Origin: Vibrio sp. J1-1
Lineage (GTDB): Bacteria; Pseudomonadota; Gammaproteobacteria; Enterobacterales; Vibrionaceae
Reading direction: 5' to 3'
DNA length: 64,000 nucleotides
Assembly: GCF_021728395.1 (NCBI RefSeq)
Contig: NZ_JAKKCM010000012.1
Coordinates: 1 to 64,000, forward strand
Under the pieces are notes generated by a model, which had not been told where the DNA came from, searched no databases, and saw only the letters and a program-made list of their open reading frames with translations. Shown here one piece after another: positions 27,586-37,474 of the stretch. The position numbers and the translations under genes were made by a program. Within the stretch, counting starts at the first letter, position 1. Every line of letters starts with the position of its first letter.

Positions 27586-28539
27586 CTACAATTTAACCTC
27601 GACCGTCATTGCTACAAATGCATGGTCGCTGGCGTACTTATCTCTCTCATAAGATGGATTAATAAGGTGTTGATCTAAAACTTGGTAGTCAACGACTTCG
27701 GCGACAGAGACATCGGAGTGTGCATCAAATTCTTGTGATAGCAGTATGTAGTCGAGCACATTGCCTTTTGAGAAGTGATAGTGAGTCGCGGGACGACAGC
27801 TTAGCGTTGGTGAAACTTGTAAATCCCAGCCATCTTTGAGTTGTAGCTCAGTGACGCTGTCACCAAAGGCTTCTGTTAACACACTGTTTACGCCGTTATT
27901 TGTGATGGGTTGGTTCATATCACCCATTAAAACCGTTGGCATCGGTGCGTTTTTGTATTGATTCTGCATCGAATCTCGAAGCATGGCGGCTTCCCATCCG
28001 CGTTGTTGTGTCGACAGCCAGCGAGCAAGGACACGGCTTGTGTCTTCAGCGTTATTTGAATCTGCAGGACGTTGCGACTTCAAATGAACAACGTAGACGG
28101 CGATATGACCAAGTGTCGGATGCACAATCTGCGCATAAATGGGTTTACGGCTAAATTCTGGTGAGGCATCGAGTCCAAATGGTATGAGTGAGCGGCGATC
28201 GAAAGTCACCGCTTGAGCCTGTTCGATCGGAAATCGAGAAGCGATCGCTACCACTGGATGGGTGTAAATATACTCGTCTTCGACATTGGGTGTATCGACA
28301 GTGGCAAAATATGGGTATCCCATATTTTTAAAGAATGATTTCGTTTCTTCGATACTGAATACTTCTTGCAAGCCAATGATGTCAGGTTCGAGCTTTTCTA
28401 TTTGATTTTGAGTCCAGGCAAGCTTTCCCTGCCAGTGTTCACGTGAGTAAATGTTCTCAAAGTCGTAATAGGCATCAGGTGGAGCAATAAAATTAAATAG
28501 GTTCGCCGTAACAAAGGTTATCTGGCTTGGTCTGGACAA
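27586..28539 (-). CDS. endonuclease/exonuclease/phosphatase (EEP) family protein
   Basis: A 317-aa single-domain EEP protein with the family landmarks in order: TANLFNF, DIIGLQEVFS (metal-binding Glu), VVHLKSQRP, VLMGDMNQP and a C-terminal YASDHAFVAM with the catalytic Asp-His. No signal peptide. It reads from TTG at 28539, the first plausible start; the ribosome-binding site is weak. Family members are nucleases, phosphodiesterases or phosphatases, and the substrate cannot be chosen from sequence. It converges on fruR with only 16 bases between. Confidence 0.85.
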   Translation of the reverse strand: MSRPSQITFVTANLFNFIAPPDAYYDFENIYSREHWQGKLAWTQNQIEKLEPDIIGLQEVFSIEETKSFFKNMGYPYFATVDTPNVEDEYIYTHPVVAIASRFPIEQAQAVTFDRRSLIPFGLDASPEFSRKPIYAQIVHPTLGHIAVYVVHLKSQRPADSNNAEDTSRVLARWLSTQQRGWEAAMLRDSMQNQYKNAPMPTVLMGDMNQPITNNGVNSVLTEAFGDSVTELQLKDGWDLQVSPTLSCRPATHYHFSKGNVLDYILLSQEFDAHSDVSVAEVVDYQVLDQHLINPSYERDKYASDHAFVAMTVEVKL

Positions 28540-28731
28540 AATGCGTTCTCGTTTTAGAAACTATTTGGACAGTATATACATAAGCCTCGGTCACTTGCAG
28601 AGTTAAACCGCGAAGTTAACAGAAACAATACGTTCAATTGTAGTCTCTGATTCGTCTAAAATTACGCTGAGGTATCTATTTTTAGGCAATCCGTTTAAAC
28701 TCCCGAGCAACAGCATAAATGAGTAAACAAC

Positions 28732-29259
28732 ATGACCCAAGATTACGACCGCGAAGCCTATTTAGACAACGAAGAGTTTGAAGGCGAAGAGATAGAAATC
28801 GAAGCGATAGGTATCGAGGTTGATGCCCACCCAATCGAATTGTACAAGCTTTTCAAAATCGCAAACTTGGTAAGTGGTGGTGGTGAAGCCAAGCATATTA
28901 TTGACGAAGGTTATGTCGCCGTAAACGGCGAGCTTGAAACCAGAAAACGCCGCAAAATGTACGATGGCGACTTTTTCGAGTTCAACCAAGAATACTACGT
29001 TGTTGTCTGCGACGCGCCGGTCACGGAGCCTGAAGCAAAAGAGATGAAACCTACTAAACAGAAACCTGCGCAAAAACAGCAGAATAAATCTCAGCCTTCA
29101 TCTAATAAACTAAAAGCAGCGAGCAAGCCGAATAAAGCTAACCAGAATAAAGGTAGCAAGACAGCTAAACCGAAGAATAACAAAAAGAGCTCAGATGAAG
29201 ATAAGCCAAAGCCGTCTCGCGATCCAAAAAGCGGACGTAACTCTATCGACTTCTTCTAA
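28732..29259 (+). CDS. S4-domain RNA-binding protein with Lys-rich tail
   Basis: 175 aa. Residues about 30-90 form an S4-like fold (IELYKLFKIANLVSGGGEAKHI, then EGYVAVNGELETRKRRKM), related to YbcJ-type ribosome-associated proteins. An acidic N-terminus (about 1-30) and a disordered tail from about 105 rich in Lys, Gln, Asn and Ser follow. It probably binds structured RNA, perhaps rRNA. The tail is much longer than in YbcJ. Monocistronic, with a strong terminator after it. Confidence 0.85.
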   Translation: MTQDYDREAYLDNEEFEGEEIEIEAIGIEVDAHPIELYKLFKIANLVSGGGEAKHIIDEGYVAVNGELETRKRRKMYDGDFFEFNQEYYVVVCDAPVTEPEAKEMKPTKQKPAQKQQNKSQPSSNKLKAASKPNKANQNKGSKTAKPKNNKKSSDEDKPKPSRDPKSGRNSIDFF

Positions 29260-29290
29260 TACTGTTCTGCCAGAAGGTTTTAATAAAATA

Positions 29291-29322
29291 AAAAGCGCCG
29301 ACAATTTTGCTCGGCGCTTTTT
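29291..29322. terminator. bidirectional intrinsic terminator
   Basis: AAAAGCGCCGA, 9-base loop, TCGGCGCTTTTT between the S4 gene and the convergent amino-acid transporter operon. Confidence 0.9.
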
Positions 29323-29339
29323 TCATTCTGGTTATAGAT

Positions 29340-30260
29340 TCAGTAAGAATACGACTTCGATTTTTTCTCGACATGGCGAAAAAACAGCGAGAGTCCAAAA
29401 CAGACGAGGAAGTAGGCGAAGCCTACGAATAACCAAATCTCAAAAATATAACCTGATGAATTCGCCATCTCAGTACCAACAAAAGTCATCTCTTGGATAG
29501 AAATTAGAGAAACGATTGAGGTGTCTTTAACCAAAGAAATGGTTTGTCCAGCGAGAGCAGGGGTAATTGCTTTAAGAACTTGCGGGGCGATTATAAATCG
29601 GTATTTTACCCAACGTGATAGCCCCAACGAATCTGCCGCTTCCCATTGGCCTTGATCGATATTCTGCAATCCAGCTCGGACGACTTCTGCGATGTATGCC
29701 GATGACAATAATCCCACACAGAGTACGCCAGAAGCGAGGTTCTCCCAAAGCTGTGCAGGACCAAATAAAAAGTGTTGGAGTGAATTAGGCTCACCTTGAT
29801 AGTTGCGTAATAGCGAATCTAAGCCAAGCAGGGGGATCAATTGGTTAGAAATAAAAAAGTAGAAGATAAATACGAACACCAAAGGTGGGATATTTCTTAC
29901 TAATTGGATAAATGCGTTAGCGGGTGTCCGTAGCCAAACCGAGTGTGAGAAACGGGCTAATCCAAGCAGCGTTCCTAACGCTAATGCAAAGGTAAGTCCC
30001 CAAAGGCTCAGCCTTAGCGTGGAGAGCAAACCCTGAAAAAAGTAAGGGAGACTTCCGTCAGCTCTCGGAGTAAAAAGCAAAGTTAATGCTTCCGACCAGT
30101 GCCAAATGTAATTTATGCCAACGGTTGAGCGATCGTATAGCCAGAAGCCAACTAGTGCGAAGATAATCACTAACACCACGTCGAGCAGAGTAAAACGTGT
30201 CAGTATCGAACCTGATCGAGTTTTGCTTGGTGCGAGTCGAGTGCTGGTTTGTCCGCTCAA
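29340..30260 (-). CDS. polar amino-acid ABC transporter permease
   Basis: Inner-membrane permease of the His/Glu/Gln type. The start is TTG at 30260, 7 bases after GGAGAC; the longer reading places the start within that site. An N-terminal extension precedes several membrane helices and the conserved cytoplasmic loop EAADSLGLSRWVKYRFIIAP, which docks the ATPase. About 306 aa. Last gene of the four-gene operon ATPase-permease-binding protein-permease; likely forms a heterodimer with the other permease. Confidence 0.92.
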   Translation of the reverse strand: MSGQTSTRLAPSKTRSGSILTRFTLLDVVLVIIFALVGFWLYDRSTVGINYIWHWSEALTLLFTPRADGSLPYFFQGLLSTLRLSLWGLTFALALGTLLGLARFSHSVWLRTPANAFIQLVRNIPPLVFVFIFYFFISNQLIPLLGLDSLLRNYQGEPNSLQHFLFGPAQLWENLASGVLCVGLLSSAYIAEVVRAGLQNIDQGQWEAADSLGLSRWVKYRFIIAPQVLKAITPALAGQTISLVKDTSIVSLISIQEMTFVGTEMANSSGYIFEIWLFVGFAYFLVCFGLSLFFRHVEKKSKSYSY

Positions 30261-30339
30261 ATGTACTGTCTCCAATCTTTTTTATTATCAAACCGAGGCT
30301 AACTGCATCAGCAAACCTCGTTTGTTAAATCCTGTCAGG

Positions 30340-31158
30340 TTATTGACCCTGAGCAACTTGGTCCTGCCAATCTAGTGTCGAGAACCAGTACTCATAACGT
30401 TCTTTCAACCAGCCATCTTGGGTGCGCTCTTCAATCCATTTATTGAAGAAGGCTTTCTTATCGTCTTCTCCTAAGCGGACAGCAAAGGCTTCGTTGCCTT
30501 TCGAAAGACGTTCAGAAAATGGCAGGGACAATTTGTCACTGTGTTTAACGGTTTCGTGTTCAGGCTTAGGGCTTGAAGCAATAACGGCATGAGCATTACC
30601 GTTTAGCACTTCCTGAAACGCTTGCGCATCATCATCAAACTGCAATAGCTTTGCTTTCGGGAAGTTTTCTCGCGCAACTTGAACTGTAAACGCACCGCGA
30701 CGAACAGCGATGTTGACTCGGCGAGAGTCAAAATCAGACAGTTTGGTAAAACCGGAAGCGAGCTCTTTGTTTGCGGCTACCTGAACTCCGGAATGGGAAT
30801 ACGGCACAGTAAATAACACGCTTTTCGAACGCTCAGGCGTGATAGACATACCACCGATAATGACATCAAACTTCTTAGCAAGAAGCGCAGGAATGATGCC
30901 GTCCCACGCAGTAGGCACAAACTCAACTTTCAAATCAGAATCTGCGGCCAGTCGTTTTGCTACGTCAATTTCAAACCCGATAAGCTCCCCTTGCTTGTTG
31001 CGCATTGCCCACGGTACGAAAGTGGACATACCAACACGCAGCGTGCCTCTTTCCTTGATTTGATCTAAATTTGGTGTTGTCGCTTCTTCACTTGCTAACG
31101 AAGGTAAAGTGAGAGCAAGCCCTAATATCGCAGTAATGGTCGCTTTGAATAACTTCAT
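30340..31158 (-). CDS. periplasmic amino-acid-binding protein
   Basis: SBP_bac_3 family protein of 272 aa with a signal peptide (cleavage after LPSLA, about residue 22). The mature chain has the family start LDQIKERGTLRVGMSTFVPW and IGFEIDVAKRLA. AAGGAG is placed well before the ATG. Lies between two permease genes. The substrate (Glu, Gln, Arg, His or similar) cannot be fixed from the sequence. Confidence 0.93.
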   Translation of the reverse strand: MKLFKATITAILGLALTLPSLASEEATTPNLDQIKERGTLRVGMSTFVPWAMRNKQGELIGFEIDVAKRLAADSDLKVEFVPTAWDGIIPALLAKKFDVIIGGMSITPERSKSVLFTVPYSHSGVQVAANKELASGFTKLSDFDSRRVNIAVRRGAFTVQVARENFPKAKLLQFDDDAQAFQEVLNGNAHAVIASSPKPEHETVKHSDKLSLPFSERLSKGNEAFAVRLGEDDKKAFFNKWIEERTQDGWLKERYEYWFSTLDWQDQVAQGQ

Positions 31159-31167
31159 GTTATCTCC

Positions 31168-31965
31168 TTATAATTTACGCCAACTGGCTCCTAATTTGTG
31201 CTCCAGCAACGCTGATAAGCCGGACAATGAGAGTGTGAGAGCAAGGTAAATCGCTGCCACGGTAAACCAAATTTCAAACGGCATCGCCGTCTCTGAGACA
31301 ATATTTCTCGCTTCGGTTGTCAGGTCGAAAATGGCCATCACACTGACGATGGAAGAGTTTTTAATCAGTGACACCACTTCGTTGGTTAACGGCGGTAATG
31401 TACGTTGCAACACCTGAGGCAAGATGACGTCTTTATAACTATAGAATGATGAAAGGCCAAGCGTCTTTGCTGCTTCAAACTGGCCCTTAGGAATACTGTT
31501 TAAGCCCGCTCGGAATATTTCCGCGGTGTAAGCACCTTGAAAAAGTGATAGCGCCAACACGGCGGTGCTGAACCTGTCTAGCCCGATGACTGGTCCAAAC
31601 ACGAAGTAAAGTAAATAGATTTGCACCAATAAAGGTGTGTTACGGATCAGCTCAACGTATGAGCTGCCAATGGCATTACCGATTTTTGAATCGCTTAGCC
31701 TGAGTAGTGCAGTGACCAAACCAAATACTAAAGTGAAAAACAAACTGATGGCTGAGATTTTAAGCGTGACCACTAAACCGCTAATTAATTCAGCAGACCA
31801 CCATTCTCCATCTTCATAAAACGCGATATAGTCAGGCACGCGCTCCCATTGCCACTGATATCCCATGGCTTGTGCACCAGAGTCTAGCACCCAGAAAATA
31901 GCAGCAAATAGAATGACTATTTGTATTAGGGCTTGTAAAGCTGGTTTGAATACTCGTCTTATCAT
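31168..31965 (-). CDS. polar amino-acid ABC transporter permease
   Basis: 265 aa from the ATG at 31965, which shares a base with the ATPase stop (TGATG). It has membrane helices and the EAA loop FEAAKTLGLSSFYSYKDVILPQ. Partner of the permease at the end of the operon. The overlap implies coupled translation with the ATPase gene. Confidence 0.93.
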   Translation of the reverse strand: MIRRVFKPALQALIQIVILFAAIFWVLDSGAQAMGYQWQWERVPDYIAFYEDGEWWSAELISGLVVTLKISAISLFFTLVFGLVTALLRLSDSKIGNAIGSSYVELIRNTPLLVQIYLLYFVFGPVIGLDRFSTAVLALSLFQGAYTAEIFRAGLNSIPKGQFEAAKTLGLSSFYSYKDVILPQVLQRTLPPLTNEVVSLIKNSSIVSVMAIFDLTTEARNIVSETAMPFEIWFTVAAIYLALTLSLSGLSALLEHKLGASWRKL

Positions 31966-32699
31966 CAATAACTTAAAATCTGATTTAAAAACGCCCGAGT
32001 TCTCGGGTGCTGAGACATGTTGAATAAGGCGGCTGGGGAATTGATTTCCACAATTTCACCTTCATCCATAAACACGACTCGGTTTGCTACTTTTTTAGCG
32101 AATCCCATTTCGTGAGTTACACAAATCATGGTCATACCGGTTTGCGCAAGATCAACCATGACATCGAGAACCTCGTTGATCATCTCAGGATCAAGTGCTG
32201 AGGTTGGTTCATCAAATAATAGCAGGTCTGGTTCCATACACAGGGAGCGGGCTATTGCGACCCTTTGTTGCTGCCCACCTGACAACTGAATAGGGTATTT
32301 TTCAGCTTGTTCTTCAATATCGACACGTTTGAGATAGTGGCGTGCTCGCTTTTCGGCTTCTTGTTTTGAGAGTTTCAGTGTTCGTATGGGTGCGAGCATC
32401 AGATTGTCGAGTACGGTCAGATGAGGAAAAAGGTGAAAGTGCTGAAACACCATGCCGATTTTCCCTGGCTTAAGCCCTTTTCTGTTTGCCGGTTGACCAA
32501 AGACGTGAAGCTGTCCTTCTTGTATCGACTCCAGGCCGTTAACACAGCGTATAAGTGTTGATTTTCCCGATCCTGACGGGCCACATACAACAACGATTTC
32601 ACCTGAGTGGACAGAAAAGTTGATATCTTTGAGAGCGTGGTAGTCACCATACCACTTGTTTACGTCGCTAAATTCAACGACGGGAGTGTTGTCTTTCAA
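31965..32699 (-). CDS. polar amino-acid ABC transporter ATPase
   Basis: 244 aa. Walker A GPSGSGKST (about 40-48), signature LSGGQQQRVAIARSL, Walker B LLLFDEPTSALDPE and the switch His in CVTHEMGF. Belongs to the GlnQ/HisP/ArtP group. The start is TTG at 32699 with a weak ribosome-binding site; the family N-terminus begins shortly after it. It leads the operon. Confidence 0.93.
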   Translation of the reverse strand: MKDNTPVVEFSDVNKWYGDYHALKDINFSVHSGEIVVVCGPSGSGKSTLIRCVNGLESIQEGQLHVFGQPANRKGLKPGKIGMVFQHFHLFPHLTVLDNLMLAPIRTLKLSKQEAEKRARHYLKRVDIEEQAEKYPIQLSGGQQQRVAIARSLCMEPDLLLFDEPTSALDPEMINEVLDVMVDLAQTGMTMICVTHEMGFAKKVANRVVFMDEGEIVEINSPAALFNMSQHPRTRAFLNQILSY

Positions 32700-32800
32700 T
32701 AGTACACGCTTTTTAGGATAACGATCATTCTAACATAGCAAGTGATGAGCCTGATTTCAGTTAGTATGGACACATATTCGAACTAAAGAGTAGAACAATT

Positions 32801-32827
32801 AAAAAAGGACCTGCCAGATGGCAGGCC
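32801..32827 (-). terminator. intrinsic terminator after the pyruvate kinase gene
   Basis: Minus strand CCTGCC, loop ATCT, GGCAGG then CCTTTTTT. The stem lies at 32810-32825. Confidence 0.85.
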
Positions 32828-32901
32828 AAATCCCTATGGAGCTACTTATGAGGGGGAGCAACCCAAGCTCGCGCTTGAAAGGGGTAGGTTAATGGGCTTA
32901 C

Positions 32902-34376
32902 TTAAGCGGCGACTGCTTGCTTAACATTTGGCGCTGCACATAATTTGAGTAAGCGACAGGCATTGATCTCGCCCATACCTTCAATTGAGTCTAACTGCGT
33001 CATCAAAATCGAAGAAATACTAGAATCGTTAGCCTTTTGGCGTAAACACTCGACGAGTTGTGGAGCAATGTCGGTAGTGTTTTCTTCTGCTGCTTTGAAA
33101 TACAGAGGCTCAACGCCTCGCAAAATGGTCAGCTGAGCCAGCAGATCTGGCTTGTCACTTAGCGCCCAAATCTTAGTTTTGCTTTGACAGCGAGACATCA
33201 AAAGAGGTGTTTCACCATCCTTAGTTAAAATAGCGACACCAAGATCTTTGTGAACGCGGGATGCGGAAATCATTGACGAAAGGGCAAACTCTTACCTGGA
33301 TCTGAACACAAGTGATTTAGCGTATTCCAGCAGTTATGGGTGCATTCGAGTTCTTCCTCTGATCCACTGGCGATACGTACCATGGCTTCGACTGCTTCGA
33401 TTGGGTACTTACCAGCAGCAGACTCAGCGGATAGCATAACAGCATCAGTACCATCAATAATCGCGTTTGCCACATCTAACACTTCTGCTCGGGTTGGAAG
33501 TGGGTTTTCGATCATCGACTCCAACATCTGAGTTGCAGTGATCACTGGTTTGCCCCAGTATCTTGAGCGTTCGATAAGTGACTTTTGTACCATTGGTAAT
33601 CGAGCGTCACCAATTTCTACGCCCAGATCGCCACGTGCAACCATGATGATGTCTGATGCTTTAATCACATTGTCCATAGCGGCTTTTGTCTCAACCACTT
33701 CAGCACGCTCAACCTTCGCGACAATTTTGGCATCGCAGCCCGCTTTTAACGCCAGGCTACGAGCGTAGTTGATATCTTGTGCGTTGCGAGGGAAGGAGAC
33801 TGCCAGAAAATCGGCACGTAGTTTGGCTGCGGTATCGATATCCTGAATATCTTTTTGGGTCAGTGCAGGAGCCGATAAACCACCACCTAATAAGTTGATT
33901 CCTTTACGGTTTGAGAGCTTTCCACTATTCAGAACCGTCGTTTTAATCCATTGCTTCTGGTGGTCTACACAAGTTACTTTAAGCTGAATACGGCCGTCAT
34001 CGAGTAGAAGAATGTCACCCTCAGCGACATCATTGATTAACTCAGGGTAATCGAGTCCAACCATTTCCTGATAACCCGATTGAGAATCTAGTGTGCCACT
34101 TAATGTGAACTCGTCACCTTGCATCAATTGAATCGCACCTTGCTCGAAACAAGAGATGCGGATTTTCGGTCCCTGTAGATCAACCAATACACCCACATGC
34201 GTGTTTAGCTCTGTAGCTATCTCACGCACCATGTTAGCGCGAGCAATATGCTCCTCAGCGGTGCCGTGTGAAAAGTTAAGTCTGACCACATTTATGCCAG
34301 CTCGAATCAGTTTAGTCAGGGTTTCTCGGCTTTCACTTGCTGGGCCCAGAGTTGCCACAATTTTAGTTTTACACAT
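32902..34376 (-). pseudogene. pyk: pyruvate kinase, split by a frameshift
   Basis: Pyruvate kinase converts PEP plus ADP to pyruvate plus ATP. The first part (368 codons, 34376 to 33270) has the substrate region [10 protein letters not shown], catalytic lysine in [20 protein letters not shown] and [21 protein letters not shown]. It then runs into 12 foreign residues and a stop. The C-terminal regulatory domain continues in another frame (...[21 protein letters not shown]... to 32902). One base, most simply a T of the run at 33286-33288, is missing. Rejoined, it would be about 490 aa, normal length. It could be a true inactivating mutation, an assembly error or, less likely, two coupled polypeptides (the second ATG overlaps the first stop). 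Confidence 0.85.
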
Positions 34377-34484
34377 TTTTTACCTCAATCGACACTTAAA
34401 ATGGGAATAAAAATAGACAGATTTCAATCTCATAAATGCACTTTACAAGCGTACTTATGGCATTAAATTTTATTTGTTTAACGA

Positions 34485-34508
34485 AAGCGGGAGTGTTACC
34501 TCCCGCTT
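34485..34508 (-). terminator. hairpin after the organophosphate antiporter gene
   Basis: AAGCGGGAG, 6-base loop, CTCCCGCTT, 9-bp stem; the T-run is short, so it is a moderate terminator. Confidence 0.7.
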
Positions 34509-34517
34509 GGTGAGTCA

Positions 34518-35897
34518 TTAGTGACTAGGACGAGGTTCTAGCTCTTTGTCTTCTTCTGGTTCGAGATCGACAACTTTCTTCGCATTCCAAACGGTGAGTG
34601 CAAGAAGTAGTGAAACCACACCAGCCGCTAACCAGAAGTACTGAGCTTGAGAGAAGTCGTAATTGGTGACGCCATCAACTTCAGTGATATTGATAAGCGA
34701 TGCAGATACAAGCTCCTGAGCAGAGGCGGCAATGTAAGAGAACAGGCCAATAAAGCCTTTCACAGCGCCAACTGCGTTCTTAGGCATCAAGTCACAAGCA
34801 GTCAGACCTGCTAGGAACACGACCAGACCACCAATAGCAAAACCAATCAGGCCTAGTGCAACCGCGTCAACAATACGGTTGTCTGGACCGAAGAACATCA
34901 AGCACATACCTGCGATGTTCGCCAATCCGTAAAGTAGAGTAGGAATGTGGCGGTTAGAGTTAAAAAGTTTGTCTGAAACAAGACCCGATAGGACTGCCCC
35001 TGCCAGACCCGCGATAGGGTATGTAGACATAGCGAAACCCGCGTCAATCAGTGAATAACCTTTGGCTTCCTGAAGGTAAAGCACTGCCCAAGAAGACATC
35101 GCGTAGCGAGAGATGTACATGGCTGCACACGCTGCTGCAATTAACCAGACTACAGGCTGTTTAAGGATGAACATTTGAGCTCGGCGAGTCTCTTTTGGAT
35201 CGTTCTTCTTCTTGATCTCTGGCTCTTCGTCGAATGCTGTTGCTGCGTCAGGCAGCCCGTAAGTTTGCGGGCGATCTTTCAAAACAAAGAACATACATAG
35301 AGCTGCTGCAATTGCCGCGATACCAGCACCGATGAAACCTGCACGCCAGCCGAAGTAGCTCACTAGAGAAGCGGTCAGAATCCAAGTGATACCTTCACCG
35401 ATGTTACGTGAACCACCCCAAATTGAGTAACGGCTACCACGTTGCTTTGGTGAGAACCACTGGAACAGAGACACACAAGAAGGTGCCGAACCGACAGATT
35501 GGAACCAACCGTTCAGACCCCATAACAGTACAAAGAAGAACGCGGTGGTATTAAGACCCATGAATACGGCAGTAATACCTGACAGAAGTAAGGAGAACGA
35601 CATAAATCGGCCAATGTTGGCATAGTCAGAGAGGAAACCGTTCGAGAACTTACCAAAGGCATAAGTAAAGAAGAAAGCCGAACCCATGATACCGAGTTCT
35701 TCAATAGATACGATACCAGCATCCAGCATCGGCTTTTTAACGACACCTAAGCTCATGCGTACTACGTAGAATACCGCGTAACCAAAAACCAGTCCTAAGA
35801 ATACCTGCCATTGGTAGCTTTTGAAACGCGATTGCATTTCACTTTTAGAACTATCCGAAAGCGGGAGGTCTGGGCGTGTTTTAAAGAAATTAAACAT
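34518..35897 (-). CDS. organophosphate:phosphate antiporter (PgtP/UhpC-like)
   Basis: Major facilitator of the OPA family, which exchanges phosphorylated three-carbon or hexose compounds for phosphate. 459 aa from the ATG at 35897, after GGAG. Twelve membrane segments, the family motif GYAVFYVVRMSLGVVKKPM with its conserved Arg, WGLNGWFQSVG and IWGGSRNIGEG. It is divergent from a PgtC/PgtB/PgtA-like sensing cluster, which points to phosphoglycerate or PEP uptake rather than hexose phosphates, and pyruvate kinase follows downstream on the same strand. The substrate is inferred. Confidence 0.88.
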   Translation of the reverse strand: MFNFFKTRPDLPLSDSSKSEMQSRFKSYQWQVFLGLVFGYAVFYVVRMSLGVVKKPMLDAGIVSIEELGIMGSAFFFTYAFGKFSNGFLSDYANIGRFMSFSLLLSGITAVFMGLNTTAFFFVLLWGLNGWFQSVGSAPSCVSLFQWFSPKQRGSRYSIWGGSRNIGEGITWILTASLVSYFGWRAGFIGAGIAAIAAALCMFFVLKDRPQTYGLPDAATAFDEEPEIKKKNDPKETRRAQMFILKQPVVWLIAAACAAMYISRYAMSSWAVLYLQEAKGYSLIDAGFAMSTYPIAGLAGAVLSGLVSDKLFNSNRHIPTLLYGLANIAGMCLMFFGPDNRIVDAVALGLIGFAIGGLVVFLAGLTACDLMPKNAVGAVKGFIGLFSYIAASAQELVSASLINITEVDGVTNYDFSQAQYFWLAAGVVSLLLALTVWNAKKVVDLEPEEDKELEPRPSH

Positions 35898-36184
35898 CTT
35901 GCACTCCAAGTTTTAATCACAAATGTTTTGTTGCAGCGCTATCTTGGAGTGGCAGATATAATAGTACAAAAGTATGGATTTGAGACACAATTGACCCATA
36001 TTGCTGCATTTGTTGAGTCAAAAATGGGAATTTAGAGCGTCGGAGCGTAACGAGTTACTGATAGAATACACTCAATTTTCGCTGAAGTGCGTCAATAGTG
36101 ACTCAAAGCCACAGAGTAAAAATAGTTTACTATCTGCCATAGATTTGAGTTGCCGCACATTATTTATGGTTTTGGGTGGTTTTG
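35898..36184. promoter_or_regulatory. divergent control region between antiporter and sensor genes
   Basis: Between the antiporter and the PgtC-like gene. A TATTAT/TATAAT-like element near 35957-35964 could drive the antiporter. I looked for GG-N10-GC (sigma-54 -24/-12) on both strands and saw no convincing match. Confidence 0.4.
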
Positions 36185-37474
36185 ATGGTTGGTTTTCAAA
36201 AATTTGGACTTAGCTTACTCATTAGTTTCGCGCTTTATTCGCCGCTGACAAAGGCAACGGATAACGAACTGGTTATACTCACGACATTCTCTCAGGCCCC
36301 GATCACTGCCTTGGTTAATGATTTTACTCAGCACTATCCCGAAGTGGCAGTCCGAGTCGTTCACCGACGTACACAATCAAGTCTCCAGTTGTTAAGCAAG
36401 AGCTACATGAAGGATATCGATCTGGTCCTGAGTTCGTCGCCGTTTTTGATGCAGGAGCTCGTAGAACAGAATCGCTTGGCGAATATGCCTTCTCTTGTGC
36501 AAGTACCAAACTGGTTGTCTTCATACCTATTACCGAGTAAAGACAAGGTGGTCGCATTTGGTTATTCGGGGGCGGGAATTGTGTGGAATAAAGACTATTT
36601 GGCGGCGAATCACCTACCAGAACCTACCCGTTTTCAGGACCTGACTAGCCCTGTTTACTTTGGCCACGTCACCATGAGTACGCCAAGCCGATCGGGAACG
36701 ATGCAGTTGATGGTGGAAAGTGTTCTCAGCCAGTACGGATGGCGACAGGGATGGCGTATCTTGCTTAATGTCGGGGCTAATCTTGCGATCGTCTCTTCAC
36801 GTAGCTTTGGGGTTGCGGATTACATTGCCAAAGGAAAACTAGGCTTAGGCCCGACGGTCGATAGCTATGCATTAATCGCTCAGCGTAAATTCGATTATGT
36901 CGGGTTTTCATACGATAAAGATTTTACACTCATGCCCACGTACATTGCGCAAATTAACCGAGACAAAAGAGACAATCTGGCTGAGTCTTTTATTTCCCAC
37001 TTGCTTTCTCCAGCGGTGCAGGAACAGATGGAAGCTAGCACGTTTTCCAAAACGGCAATAAATGACTCTGCTCAGTATTACGGGGAAAACCCTGTTCTTG
37101 ATATGGAGCAAGTACTGCCAAGAGAAGAGATTATCAACCAGATCTTTGATACCGCCATCACCAAGCGACTTCCAGAGCTCCAGGATGCGTGGCTTACTCT
37201 CATTAAATTGAACCAACAAGCGGCAGGAAACCTGAAGAAAGAGCAAGCTCTTAAAGAGATTGAGCAAGAGTTATTCGAATTACCGCTGAGTATTGAAGCG
37301 GTCACCTCGATTGCGCAGAGGTTAAGTAGATTAGATAAAAACTCAGAAGTTGGAATGACACACTATCAGGCATTACTTGCTGAGTTTTCCCACGACTTGG
37401 GGCGGGCGATGTCTGACAAGCTGGATTTAGTGAATAAAGAGCTGGCTCATTGGCGAGGGAACGAGAAACAGTGA
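36185..37474 (+). CDS. periplasmic binding/sensor protein, PgtC-like
   Basis: 429 aa from the ATG at 36185. A signal peptide spans about 1-22 (hydrophobic FGLSLLISFALYSPL). The mature part resembles ABC-type extracellular solute-binding proteins (ELVILTTFSQAPITALVNDF, GYSGAGIVWNKDYL). The C-terminal third is helical and may contact the sensor kinase. It is first in a three-gene operon, and its stop overlaps the kinase start (GTGA). Known PgtC works with PgtB to detect phosphoglycerates; that role here is by analogy. Confidence 0.85.
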   Translation: MVGFQKFGLSLLISFALYSPLTKATDNELVILTTFSQAPITALVNDFTQHYPEVAVRVVHRRTQSSLQLLSKSYMKDIDLVLSSSPFLMQELVEQNRLANMPSLVQVPNWLSSYLLPSKDKVVAFGYSGAGIVWNKDYLAANHLPEPTRFQDLTSPVYFGHVTMSTPSRSGTMQLMVESVLSQYGWRQGWRILLNVGANLAIVSSRSFGVADYIAKGKLGLGPTVDSYALIAQRKFDYVGFSYDKDFTLMPTYIAQINRDKRDNLAESFISHLLSPAVQEQMEASTFSKTAINDSAQYYGENPVLDMEQVLPREEIINQIFDTAITKRLPELQDAWLTLIKLNQQAAGNLKKEQALKEIEQELFELPLSIEAVTSIAQRLSRLDKNSEVGMTHYQALLAEFSHDLGRAMSDKLDLVNKELAHWRGNEKQ

